A stretch of 12,905 bases of DNA, taken from assembly GCA_026396455.1 (NCBI GenBank), contig JAPLWT010000007.1:1-12905 (forward strand), in the 5' to 3' direction. Below are positions 6,352 to 12,759 of this stretch, in pieces; positions within the stretch are counted from its first letter, which is position 1, and every line of letters begins with the position of its first letter. The stretch is from Microcaldota archaeon (lineage in GTDB: Archaea; Micrarchaeota; Micrarchaeia; Burarchaeales; Fermentimicrarchaeaceae). The position numbers and the translations under genes were made by a program. The notes beneath the pieces are model-generated. The model was not told the DNA's origin. It saw nothing but the letters and a program-made list of their open reading frames with translations, and ran no database searches.

Positions 6352-6561
6352 CTAAGATTGCTTTGGCTTCTCTTTCTCTGCTTTTTTTGGCGGTGTTAAA
6401 ACCCATTCGAGAATAGTCCCAAGTAATACTCCACTTATAAGTCCGCCAAGACCCCCACTAAAACCGCCTTGAAGAAGACCCACCGCGACAAATAAAATAA
6501 CAAAAAAACCTTTGACCGACAACCCCTTTTTCTTCTCAGAAACATCCTTTGGCTTCTCCAC
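6352..6561 (-). CDS. Small glycine-rich two-helix membrane protein
   Basis: A 69-residue protein with a charged N-terminus (about 17 residues, several Lys), a hydrophobic helix at about 17-31, a glycine-rich turn (GGFSGGLGG, 32-40), a second helix at about 41-55 and a lysine/proline-rich tail. It is probably a membrane hairpin with both ends in the cytoplasm. The glycine-rich second helix would allow tight packing or oligomers. I do not recognise a family and assign no function. The start is GTG: a TAG lies four codons upstream in frame. A GGTGA ribosome binding site at 6566-6570, four nt before the GTG, supports this start. A TATA-like AATTAATATACT (6593-6604) would give a leader of about 10 nt. 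The helicase gene follows on the same strand 69 nt later. Having its own binding site and promoter makes it likely real. Confidence 0.66.
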   Translation of the reverse strand: MEKPKDVSEKKKGLSVKGFFVILFVAVGLLQGGFSGGLGGLISGVLLGTILEWVLTPPKKAEKEKPKQS

Positions 6562-6592
6562 ACCTTCACCAGACTAAAGGTTAGTTTCTGAG

Positions 6593-6604
6593 AGTATATT
6601 AATT
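6593..6604 (-). promoter_or_regulatory. TATA-like box of the small membrane protein gene
   Basis: The minus strand reads AATTAATATACT, centred about 37 nt upstream of the GTG at 6561. Transcription would begin near 6572, leaving a leader just long enough to hold the GGTGA site. Confidence 0.4.
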
Positions 6605-6629
6605 GCTTGGGAGAATTACAGTTGCCAGT

Positions 6630-6893
6630 CTATAACCCAACAAAATCCTTGGCGGTTTTTCCCCTTGGGAACGCGGTTCCGTTCTTTGCCGAGACTGGAA
6701 GCTGGTACTCCTCGGCAAGCCTGAGAAGCTCGCTCATGTCTATGAACTTGTCAACAGACAGCACGGGGTATTGGCCAATAGGTAATGGAAGCCTCTTGAT
6801 GACAAACTCCTGAAACTGCAGAGTGCCGGAGCGCATCACTCTTATGTCCACTTTCCCGGCTTTCAATGCATCCTTTGCAACTCTTGGCAGCAT
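6630..6893 (-). CDS. Unrecognised 87-residue protein coupled to the aminotransferase
   Basis: A short soluble protein with no membrane segment, signal or cysteine. The N-terminal third is basic (PRVAKDALKAGKVDIRV). A LPLPIGQYPVLSVDKF stretch follows, then an acidic helix (MSELLRLAEEYQLPV) and a basic glycine/proline C-terminus (AFPRGKTAKDF). I do not recognise the family. Its ATG at 6893 lies one nt after the TGA of the aminotransferase (6895-6897). A purine-rich GAGGG near the end of that gene could serve as ribosome binding site. The two genes should therefore be co-transcribed and translationally coupled. Regular amino acid composition and this tight spacing support a real gene. A role linked to the aminotransferase is only inferred from context. 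Confidence 0.66.
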   Translation of the reverse strand: MLPRVAKDALKAGKVDIRVMRSGTLQFQEFVIKRLPLPIGQYPVLSVDKFIDMSELLRLAEEYQLPVSAKNGTAFPRGKTAKDFVGL

Positions 6894-6894
6894 A

Positions 6895-8118
6895 TCAAGC
6901 CCTCATGAGATTCTCAATTCCCTGTGCGACCTTCTCAAGTATCTCGACTGGCGGCAGGGCGGTGCTCCTCAGGTGGTTGCCAAGCCCAAAGCCGCTTCCC
7001 TTCGTGACCCAGACATGCTCCTTTCTCAGCAGCTCGGTGCAGAACTCGTCATCATCCTTGAACTTCGTCCTGCCCAGCTCAATTCTTGGGAAAAGGTAGA
7101 ATGCGCCTTTTGCCTTCTGGCAGCTCACTCCGTCTATCTCACTAAGCCTCTTCTGCATGAACTCTGCCCTCTCCCTTATGTTCCTCACCATGTATTTTAG
7201 GAATTTCTGGTGCGCTTTGACATTCCTCAGTGCTTCTGTTCCTGCAATCTGCGCAGGAGTGCTTGCCGACAGCCTCATTGTTGCAAGGTTGCCGAATCCT
7301 TCCCTCAGCTTCTTCGAGCCCTCGTCTTCCTCAGGGATAATTGCCCACCCGATCCTGAAGCCGCTCGCCCCCCAGTTCTTTGAGAGGCCGTTCAGTATCA
7401 TATGCGGGACACCCTTTGCGACCTCTCCGATGCACGTCATCTTCTCCTTGACAAGAATCATCTCGTCATATATCTCATCTGAAACTACCAGCAGGTCATT
7501 GTTCTTTGCAACCTCCACCACGTCCTCCAGGTCCTTCCTGCTGCACATTGAGCCTGTTGGGTTGCTCGGGTTTGTTACGAGTATGAACTTCAGATCCACT
7601 CCCTCATCCTTTGCCTTCTTTATCTTCCCCTCCAGATCCTCCTTAGAAGGCGCCCAGCCCTCCTCCTCATTCAAGGTGCTGAGCACAACTGTGCCACCAA
7701 AGAGCTTTAGCGTCGATGCATAGAGGGGGTAGTATGGACTGAACACCACGGCACCCCTGCCTTTCTCGATGAGGGACTCAATAAGGAATACGAGGGCTTC
7801 GCTCACGCCCTGCGTGGCAAATATTCTTGAGGAGTTGATGTCCAGATTGTAAAGCCTTTTGTATCTCTTCGCGATTTCATCAAGGAATTCAAAATCACCG
7901 TGGGAACGCGAGTAGGAAGCCTTGCCTTCCTTTAGAGCTTTGCAGTAAGCTTTCACGATATATTTTGCAGGGCCCAGATAGGGAACGGGGTCTCCTATGT
8001 TTGCGTTGTATATCTCAACGCCACTTTTCTTTATCTCCTCGGCTAGCGGGAAGAGCTTTCTTATAGGATGATGGGCGTGCTCCATCCTCTCGGCTAGAGT
8101 ATCGCTCTTGAATGACAT
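6895..8118 (-). CDS. Class I/II PLP-dependent aminotransferase
   Basis: A fold-type I aminotransferase of 407 residues that should transfer an amino group between an amino acid and a 2-oxo acid in the cytoplasm. Residues below are numbered from the start chosen here. Family motifs are all present: NIGDPVPY near the N-terminus, ATQGVSEAL (PLP phosphate region), NPSNPTG (183-189), SDEIYDEM with Asp214 and Tyr217, and GLSKNWGASGFRIGW with the Schiff-base Lys247 and Arg255. A HLRST motif near the C-terminus supplies the carboxylate-binding Arg. It resembles archaeal alanine/aspartate-type enzymes; the substrate is not certain. The frame extends three codons further to a TTG at 8127. The ATG at 8118 is preferred because a GGTTGGTG ribosome binding-like sequence lies just before it and a TATA box at 8154-8161 gives a short leader. 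It is followed 1 nt later by the 87-residue gene and is divergent from lonB. Confidence 0.92.
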   Translation of the reverse strand: MSFKSDTLAERMEHAHHPIRKLFPLAEEIKKSGVEIYNANIGDPVPYLGPAKYIVKAYCKALKEGKASYSRSHGDFEFLDEIAKRYKRLYNLDINSSRIFATQGVSEALVFLIESLIEKGRGAVVFSPYYPLYASTLKLFGGTVVLSTLNEEEGWAPSKEDLEGKIKKAKDEGVDLKFILVTNPSNPTGSMCSRKDLEDVVEVAKNNDLLVVSDEIYDEMILVKEKMTCIGEVAKGVPHMILNGLSKNWGASGFRIGWAIIPEEDEGSKKLREGFGNLATMRLSASTPAQIAGTEALRNVKAHQKFLKYMVRNIRERAEFMQKRLSEIDGVSCQKAKGAFYLFPRIELGRTKFKDDDEFCTELLRKEHVWVTKGSGFGLGNHLRSTALPPVEILEKVAQGIENLMRA

Positions 8119-8153
8119 ACGCACCAACCGATTTAGTTAAGAAATGCAACATA

Positions 8154-8161
8154 TTATAAAA
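8154..8161 (-). promoter_or_regulatory. TATA box of the aminotransferase gene
   Basis: The minus strand reads TTTTATAA, centred about 39 nt upstream of the ATG at 8118. This predicts a leader of about 13 nt that contains the GGTTGGTG sequence. Confidence 0.45.
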
Positions 8162-8205
8162 GTATAGCATTAGTGTATTCAACAGTTGACGAACGGGGAT
8201 GGACA

Positions 8206-8216
8206 GTAATAAAAAT
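8206..8216 (+). promoter_or_regulatory. Possible TATA box of lonB
   Basis: TAATAAAAATG lies about 37 nt upstream of the ATG at 8249, leaving a short leader with a GGAG at 8237-8240 as ribosome binding site. The match is moderate. The divergent gap to the aminotransferase (8119-8248) holds nothing else I can name. Confidence 0.35.
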
Positions 8217-8248
8217 GTTTTTTACCAAATGTAATTGGAGTTGGCGAA

Positions 8249-10174
8249 ATGGCGAAGCTTGAGTCTGATTACAAGACAACCGCGGACATAAAAGTTCCCG
8301 AAGCCCTCGTAGACCAGGTCATAGGGCAGGAGAGGGCTGTTGAGATAATAAAGAAGGCCGCAAGGCAGAGGAGGAACATCCTGCTCATGGGCTCTCCCGG
8401 AACCGGCAAGTCCATGCTGGCCCAGGCCATGGCAGAGCTCATGCCCGCAGAGGAGCTTGAGGACGTGCTGATTTACCCCAACCCTCTTGATGAGAACATG
8501 CCTCTTGTGAGGGTTGTCAAGACTTACCCGAAGGAGAGAAAACTTCCCCCAGGTGTCCCGGAAATTGGCGAGGGAAGAAGGATAATCGGGGAGACAAGGG
8601 CGAACAGGATGGTCGGAGGAGGCGGCATATCACCTTCATTCCTCATCCTCAGCATTCTCGTCATTGCCCTTCTCTATCTTTCATTCTCAGGCTTCGTGGA
8701 GGGGGATAACAAGTGGGTGATAGCAGCGGCTGTTCTTGGATTGTTCGTGTTTGGCGCAGCCATAGTGCTCGCATCCGGCGTCTCAAAGAGAATGGGCGGG
8801 TTTGAGAACAACGAGCCCAAGCTCGTGGTGGACAACTCCGGCAGGAAGAACGCCCCTTTTGTTGATGCAACAGGCGCGAAGGCAGGCGCCCTGTTTGGAG
8901 ACGTCAGGCACGATCCACTCCAGTCAGGCGGACTCGGCACGCCCGCGCACCTGAGGGTTGAGGCAGGCGCCATACACAGGAGCAACAAGGGAGTCCTTTT
9001 CGTTGACGAGGTTTCATCGCTAGGGCCGAGGTCACAGCAGGAGCTGCTCACCGCAATGCAGGAGAAGAAATATTCCATAACAGGGCAGAGCGAACTTAGC
9101 AGCGGGGCGATTGTCAAAACGCAACCCGTCCCTGCGGATTTCGTGCTTGTTGCTGCGGGGAATCTTATTGATATGCAGAAGATGCATCCTGCTCTGCGTT
9201 CCAGGATAAGGGGTTACGGTTACGAGATATACATGGACGACACAATGCCCGACAACGGGGAGAACAGGTGGAAGCTCGTGAGGTTTGTCGCCCAGGAAGT
9301 TAAGAAGGACGGCAAGATACCGCATTTCACAAGGGAAGCTGTTGAGGAGATTGTTGAGGAAGCAAGGAGGAAATCCGGGAGGAAGAGGAGGCTGAGCCTG
9401 AGATTCAGGGAGCTTGGCGGTCTGGTGAGGGCTGCTGGCGACGTGGCAATAGAGGAAGGCGCGAAGCGTGTTGAGCTTGCGCATGTGACTAAGGCAAAGA
9501 GTGTTGCCAGGACTCTTGAGCAGCAGGTCTCCCAGCAGATAATAGACTTGAGGAAGGATTACAGGGTGTTCATGAACCGCGGATATGCTATTGGAAAGGT
9601 GAATGGGTTGGCGGTGATGGGAGACGGTTCCTCCGGGATAATAATGCCCATAGTTGCCGAGGTCACGCCTGCATCATCAAAGAGCGAAGGGAAGCTCATC
9701 GCAACCGGGAAGCTGGGCAAGATAGCCAAGGAAGCGGTGGAGAATGTGAGCGCGATAATAAAGAAGCACATGGGCAAGGATGTATCGCAGTATGACATGC
9801 ATGTGCAGTTCCTCCAAACCTACGAGGGAGTGGAGGGGGACAGCGCCAGCATATCGATAGCAGTTTCGGTGATATCCGCGATGGAGGGAGTTGCGGTTGA
9901 CCAGAGCACGGCAATGACCGGCTCGCTGAGCGTGAGAGGGGAGGTCCTGCCTGTCGGCGGGATAACCGCCAAGATTGAGGCGGCCATAGATGCGGGCATG
10001 AAGAGGGTCATAATCCCGGAAGCAAACAGGGAGGATGTCTACCTGGGAAAGGAAAAAAGAGGCAGGATAAAGATAATCCCGGTCAACAACATCATAGACG
10101 TTCTGCAGCAGAGCCTCAAAAGCGGCAGCAGGAAGGATAAGCTGCTGGAGAAGATGGAAGGGATGAAGGAATAG
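8249..10174 (+). CDS. lonB: Archaeal membrane-anchored ATP-dependent Lon protease (LonB)
   Basis: A 641-residue ATP-dependent protease that degrades damaged and regulatory proteins at the inner face of the membrane. The AAA+ module has Walker A GSPGTGKS (48-55) and Walker B VLFVDE (249-254). Between them lie two membrane helices (about 129-150 and 156-177), the hallmark of archaeal LonB that tethers the hexamer to the membrane. No N-terminal substrate domain of the bacterial LonA kind is present. The C-terminal protease domain has VEGDSASISIAV with catalytic Ser532 and GGITAKIEAAIDAG with Lys575. The 43-residue spacing of the Ser-Lys dyad is that of the family. All residues needed for ATPase and peptidase function are present and the length is normal. 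A GGAG lies 8 nt before the ATG. Its TAG stop directly abuts that of the convergent DUF373 gene. Confidence 0.97.
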   Translation: MAKLESDYKTTADIKVPEALVDQVIGQERAVEIIKKAARQRRNILLMGSPGTGKSMLAQAMAELMPAEELEDVLIYPNPLDENMPLVRVVKTYPKERKLPPGVPEIGEGRRIIGETRANRMVGGGGISPSFLILSILVIALLYLSFSGFVEGDNKWVIAAAVLGLFVFGAAIVLASGVSKRMGGFENNEPKLVVDNSGRKNAPFVDATGAKAGALFGDVRHDPLQSGGLGTPAHLRVEAGAIHRSNKGVLFVDEVSSLGPRSQQELLTAMQEKKYSITGQSELSSGAIVKTQPVPADFVLVAAGNLIDMQKMHPALRSRIRGYGYEIYMDDTMPDNGENRWKLVRFVAQEVKKDGKIPHFTREAVEEIVEEARRKSGRKRRLSLRFRELGGLVRAAGDVAIEEGAKRVELAHVTKAKSVARTLEQQVSQQIIDLRKDYRVFMNRGYAIGKVNGLAVMGDGSSGIIMPIVAEVTPASSKSEGKLIATGKLGKIAKEAVENVSAIIKKHMGKDVSQYDMHVQFLQTYEGVEGDSASISIAVSVISAMEGVAVDQSTAMTGSLSVRGEVLPVGGITAKIEAAIDAGMKRVIIPEANREDVYLGKEKRGRIKIIPVNNIIDVLQQSLKSGSRKDKLLEKMEGMKE

Positions 10175-11395
10175 CTACTTTATGAGAACCCTATCACCCA
10201 CATCTGAAATTCTGTCAAAGTCAAAATCCAGCCTATGCCCGAAAGGAGTCTGGACGAGTATCAGGCCCTTCTTTCTGTCAACCCCGATTATCTTGCCTAT
10301 GTAGGCGCCAAGCTCTGTGAGCACTTCCTTGTTCTCAAGTTTCATTGAAGTGAGAACGTTCATCCTCATCCATTCTATTATCTTGAGGGACAGGAAGGCA
10401 ACTATCACGCTCGCAACTAGGGTTAAGACGAAGTCTGAGAAGTATACCTCTGCAAGTATCCACTGGCTTGCCACAGCGAACACCGCCCACAATATGAACA
10501 CGCTTGCCCCGTACATGCCGTATTTCATCACCGCATATTTCTTCTTCTCGTGGAGCAGGTCCACAATCCTGCCCAGCAGCACAAGAGTGAATACCCAGGG
10601 AAGCAGCAGCAGCATCCTGAGTAGGACAAATGCTCCGAGCTTCACAGTCTCGGAGGTCACTGGCGCTTTTACTAGGAATTCTTGGTAGCCAAGCACAATC
10701 GTGATTATAAAGAGCGGCAAAGCTGAGAGGTAGATTATGAAACTTAGCTTCTCAACTGAGAAGTGAAAATCTGAGAATGAGCGTATGATGTTCTCCTCAA
10801 TGCCAAAACCTTTGAGTAGCAGATACAATCCTACAAAGATTCCAACCAGCTTCCAATCGTACCCAAGAAACTCGCTTATTATGAGCAGGAGTATGAGCAA
10901 TGCGGGGATGCCCCATATGATCCTGGCGTAATGGGGTTCCTTGAGCTTCTCAAGAAGCACGAAGTATGTCTTCTCCAACTCCTTGGCCTGCTTCATCACA
11001 ACTAATTTCACCGAGTCTATCTTGACCCTTGACTGGATTATTGGTATCATCTGCTCATCGCTTGCCCCATCCGAGACGAGAATGCAGGAGTCTGCATGGA
11101 AACTCCTGAGTACGCTATCAAGCTGCTTGGTTATCTCCCTGTCCGCGAAATATCCCAGACTCTTGTCTCCTGTGAGAGTGACAATTTCGGCATTGTCTTC
11201 CTTTGATATTGAGTCGTATATCCTCACAGCCTCGAACATTGTATTTGCATCCGCTTCCTCAGGGTCTTTCAGAATAAGCTTCGTGGCAGCCTCTATGTTT
11301 GCCTCCTTTCCGATTATGGGGCCTCCTATCTTCACCTTCTCGTATAAATCGTTGTCCCTGTCGACACAGAGTACTAGTACCCTTTTTTTCGCCAT
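10175..11395 (-). CDS. DUF373-family archaeal membrane protein
   Basis: A 406-residue protein with three parts. Residues 1-155 form a soluble alpha/beta domain (VLVLCVDRDNDLYEKV at the start, VTLTGDKSLGYFADREI, and CILVSDGASDEQMIPII). About six hydrophobic helices follow (near 158-175, 181-196, 217-236, 253-276, 293-314 and 320-340). A C-terminal soluble segment of about 65 residues contains a beta-rich stretch (IGVDRKKGLILVQTPFGHR). This architecture is that of the archaeal DUF373 family, whose function is not established. The N-terminal CVDRDNDL and SDGASDE motifs look like a binding or catalytic pocket, but that is inference. Upstream is a TATA-like box at 11426-11438 with a short leader. 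It is divergent from the pilin gene, and its stop directly abuts that of lonB, so the two transcripts must overlap or end within each other's genes. Confidence 0.88.
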   Translation of the reverse strand: MAKKRVLVLCVDRDNDLYEKVKIGGPIIGKEANIEAATKLILKDPEEADANTMFEAVRIYDSISKEDNAEIVTLTGDKSLGYFADREITKQLDSVLRSFHADSCILVSDGASDEQMIPIIQSRVKIDSVKLVVMKQAKELEKTYFVLLEKLKEPHYARIIWGIPALLILLLIISEFLGYDWKLVGIFVGLYLLLKGFGIEENIIRSFSDFHFSVEKLSFIIYLSALPLFIITIVLGYQEFLVKAPVTSETVKLGAFVLLRMLLLLPWVFTLVLLGRIVDLLHEKKKYAVMKYGMYGASVFILWAVFAVASQWILAEVYFSDFVLTLVASVIVAFLSLKIIEWMRMNVLTSMKLENKEVLTELGAYIGKIIGVDRKKGLILVQTPFGHRLDFDFDRISDVGDRVLIK

Positions 11396-11425
11396 ATGGC
11401 CACTAAAAAGATATAACGGAGGGGG

Positions 11426-11438
11426 TATTATAATATTT
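11426..11438 (-). promoter_or_regulatory. TATA box of the DUF373 gene
   Basis: The minus strand reads AAATATTATAATA, centred about 37 nt upstream of the ATG at 11395. This gives a leader of roughly 11 nt with AGTGG as a weak ribosome binding site. A second candidate (GTTATATC, near 11408-11415) is too close to the start for a leaderless mRNA. Confidence 0.4.
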
Positions 11439-11459
11439 GCCCATGTCTTTCTACCGATA

Positions 11460-11472
11460 GGTTTAAAAATAA
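11460..11472 (+). promoter_or_regulatory. TATA box of the pilin-like gene
   Basis: GGTTTAAAAATAA is centred about 62 nt upstream of the ATG at 11528. The predicted leader is about 36 nt, the longest in the window, and contains a full GAGGTGGT ribosome binding site at 11516-11523. This fits a highly expressed surface protein. Confidence 0.5.
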
Positions 11473-11527
11473 CTCTAGGACAATAGTTAGAACGGTATTC
11501 AAAGAAATATGAGTTGAGGTGGTTTGA

Positions 11528-12007
11528 ATGAGAAGAGGTCAGGCGGCCATTGAGTATCTGATCATACTTGCAGTAGTTGTCATAATCGCCCTCATTGTCA
11601 TTGGTGTTATTGGAGGATTCCCAGGCATGACGAGAGGTATCAGTGAGAGGGATTCCGCAGCGTACTGGGCTGGCGCAGACGTTGGTATAACAAGATACTA
11701 TGTAAACGGGTCAGCCGATGCTGTGAGCTCTCAACTGGTTATTAGGAACAACAGGCTGTTCACAGTAAACGTGACAAGCATAACATTCGAAGGGGGGTCC
11801 AATTTGATTAATGCAAGCTCACAGGATACCGGATTTCTTGTAACGCCGGGTTCAGCTGTGCTGGTGGTTGCAAACTTCACTGGAGGATCCGCATGCACAA
11901 AAGGGCAGTCCTTCTCAAAGAATGTCGTGATACTTTACAAGGACGCAACCTACGGCGTGGCATACACATTCACTGGAGAGAAGCCGTTGGTTGGAACCTG
12001 CCAGTAG
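11528..12007 (+). CDS. Class III signal-peptide protein, type IV pilin-like surface subunit
   Basis: A 159-residue secreted protein. Residues 1-30 are a class III signal peptide: MRRG followed by QAAIEYL and an uninterrupted hydrophobic helix. In this family an EppA-type peptidase cuts before the conserved Gln5, and Glu9 (fifth residue of the mature protein) matches the Glu needed for pilin assembly. The rest is a small extracellular beta-rich domain with two cysteines (123 and 158) that could form a disulphide. It has four N-glycosylation sequons: Asn60-Gly-Ser, Asn81-Val-Thr, Asn95-Ala-Ser and Asn116-Phe-Thr. It probably builds or decorates a pilus or cell-surface filament. No prepilin peptidase, ATPase or platform gene is nearby, so assembly genes must lie elsewhere. 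The start is fixed by GAGGTGGT at 11516-11523. A T-rich terminator follows at once, so it is probably transcribed alone. Confidence 0.9.
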   Translation: MRRGQAAIEYLIILAVVVIIALIVIGVIGGFPGMTRGISERDSAAYWAGADVGITRYYVNGSADAVSSQLVIRNNRLFTVNVTSITFEGGSNLINASSQDTGFLVTPGSAVLVVANFTGGSACTKGQSFSKNVVILYKDATYGVAYTFTGEKPLVGTCQ

Positions 12008-12011
12008 AGTC

Positions 12012-12042
12012 TTTTGGTTTTTTATTTCTTTTTTTAATTTTT
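12012..12042 (+). terminator. T-rich archaeal transcription terminator
   Basis: Immediately after the pilin stop come several T runs (four, six, three, nine and five T with few interruptions) within about 30 nt on the coding strand. Intrinsic termination in archaea relies on such U tracts with no need for a hairpin. It is the clearest terminator in the window. Confidence 0.75.
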
Positions 12043-12143
12043 ACAACTCTAGCAGCTTTGCCTATAAATTAGACCTTCTGTAGCTCTTTGACCGAGTTTA
12101 TGTGCAGACCCCAATTTGTGTGCAAAGCCACTCTTAGCACAAG

Positions 12144-12153
12144 CTATTTAAAG
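12144..12153 (+). promoter_or_regulatory. TATA box of the csl4-rpoL operon
   Basis: CTATTTAAAG is centred about 46 nt upstream of the ATG at 12195, predicting a leader of roughly 20 nt. A GAGGGT ribosome binding site lies at 12185-12190. The rest of the 12043-12143 gap holds no gene I can support. Confidence 0.5.
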
Positions 12154-12194
12154 ATTTAATGAGAAAGGAATCTACTCGTTTTTAGAGGGTAACT

Positions 12195-12755
12195 ATGGGA
12201 GAATTCATCACGCCAGGAAAACTGCTTGGTACAGAGGAGGAGTTCGTTTGCGGAGAATGCGTATACGGCGACGAGGGGAAACTCCATGCGCTCTGCACCG
12301 GCGAGGTTTCTGTTGACAAGCAGAAGGTAGTCTCCGTGAAACCTTCCAATGCAATCCCGAAAATGGTTGGGCCTGGCATGGTGGTCTACGGAAGGGTTGA
12401 GGACATATTCGAGCCGATAGCACTCGTCAAGCTGGAGCCGCTCGAAGCACAGGGCGCGAGGCAGACGCAGGGCGACTACCTAAGCGTGTTGCACGTCTCA
12501 AACATAAGAAGGGATTATGTAGAGAGCTTGAGGAGCGAAGTGAGAGTTGGGGACGTGATAAAGGCGGTTGTTTCTGAGATAAGAAGGGGGGAGGTATACC
12601 TTGACATAAGGGGTGCTGACCTCGGAGTTGTAAAGGCGTACTGCAGCAGATGCAGGAACCCGCTCTATCTACGGGACAGGGCGCTGGTGTGCAAAAACTG
12701 CGGTAACAGGGAGAACAGGAAGCTCTGCAAGGAATATTCTGCGATTGAGAGGTGA
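12195..12755 (+). CDS. csl4: Exosome RNA-binding cap subunit Csl4
   Basis: A 186-residue subunit of the archaeal exosome. Together with Rrp4 the family forms the RNA-binding cap over the Rrp41/Rrp42 ring and helps bring in substrate RNA. The three expected domains are present. The N-terminal domain (about 1-58) opens with FITPGKLLGTEEEF, typical of Csl4. An S1 RNA-binding domain (about 60-142) contains GMVVYGRVEDI and VGDVIKAVVSEIRRGEVYLDI. A zinc ribbon follows with Cys150-x2-Cys153 and Cys166-x2-Cys169. The length is normal. The ATG is preceded by GAGGGT. The rpoL gene starts four nt after its TGA, and its ribosome binding site overlaps the csl4 stop, so the two should be translationally coupled. 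Confidence 0.95.
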   Translation: MGEFITPGKLLGTEEEFVCGECVYGDEGKLHALCTGEVSVDKQKVVSVKPSNAIPKMVGPGMVVYGRVEDIFEPIALVKLEPLEAQGARQTQGDYLSVLHVSNIRRDYVESLRSEVRVGDVIKAVVSEIRRGEVYLDIRGADLGVVKAYCSRCRNPLYLRDRALVCKNCGNRENRKLCKEYSAIER

Positions 12756-12759
12756 GGTT

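Noticed and set aside
7157..7723. Open frame of 188 codons on the plus strand
   Set aside because: Antisense shadow of the aminotransferase, which has intact PLP motifs in this region.
10941..11486. Open frame of 181 codons on the plus strand
   Set aside because: Antisense of the DUF373 N-terminal domain, rich in Ser/Thr/Ile with no motif. It also crosses the divergent promoter region.
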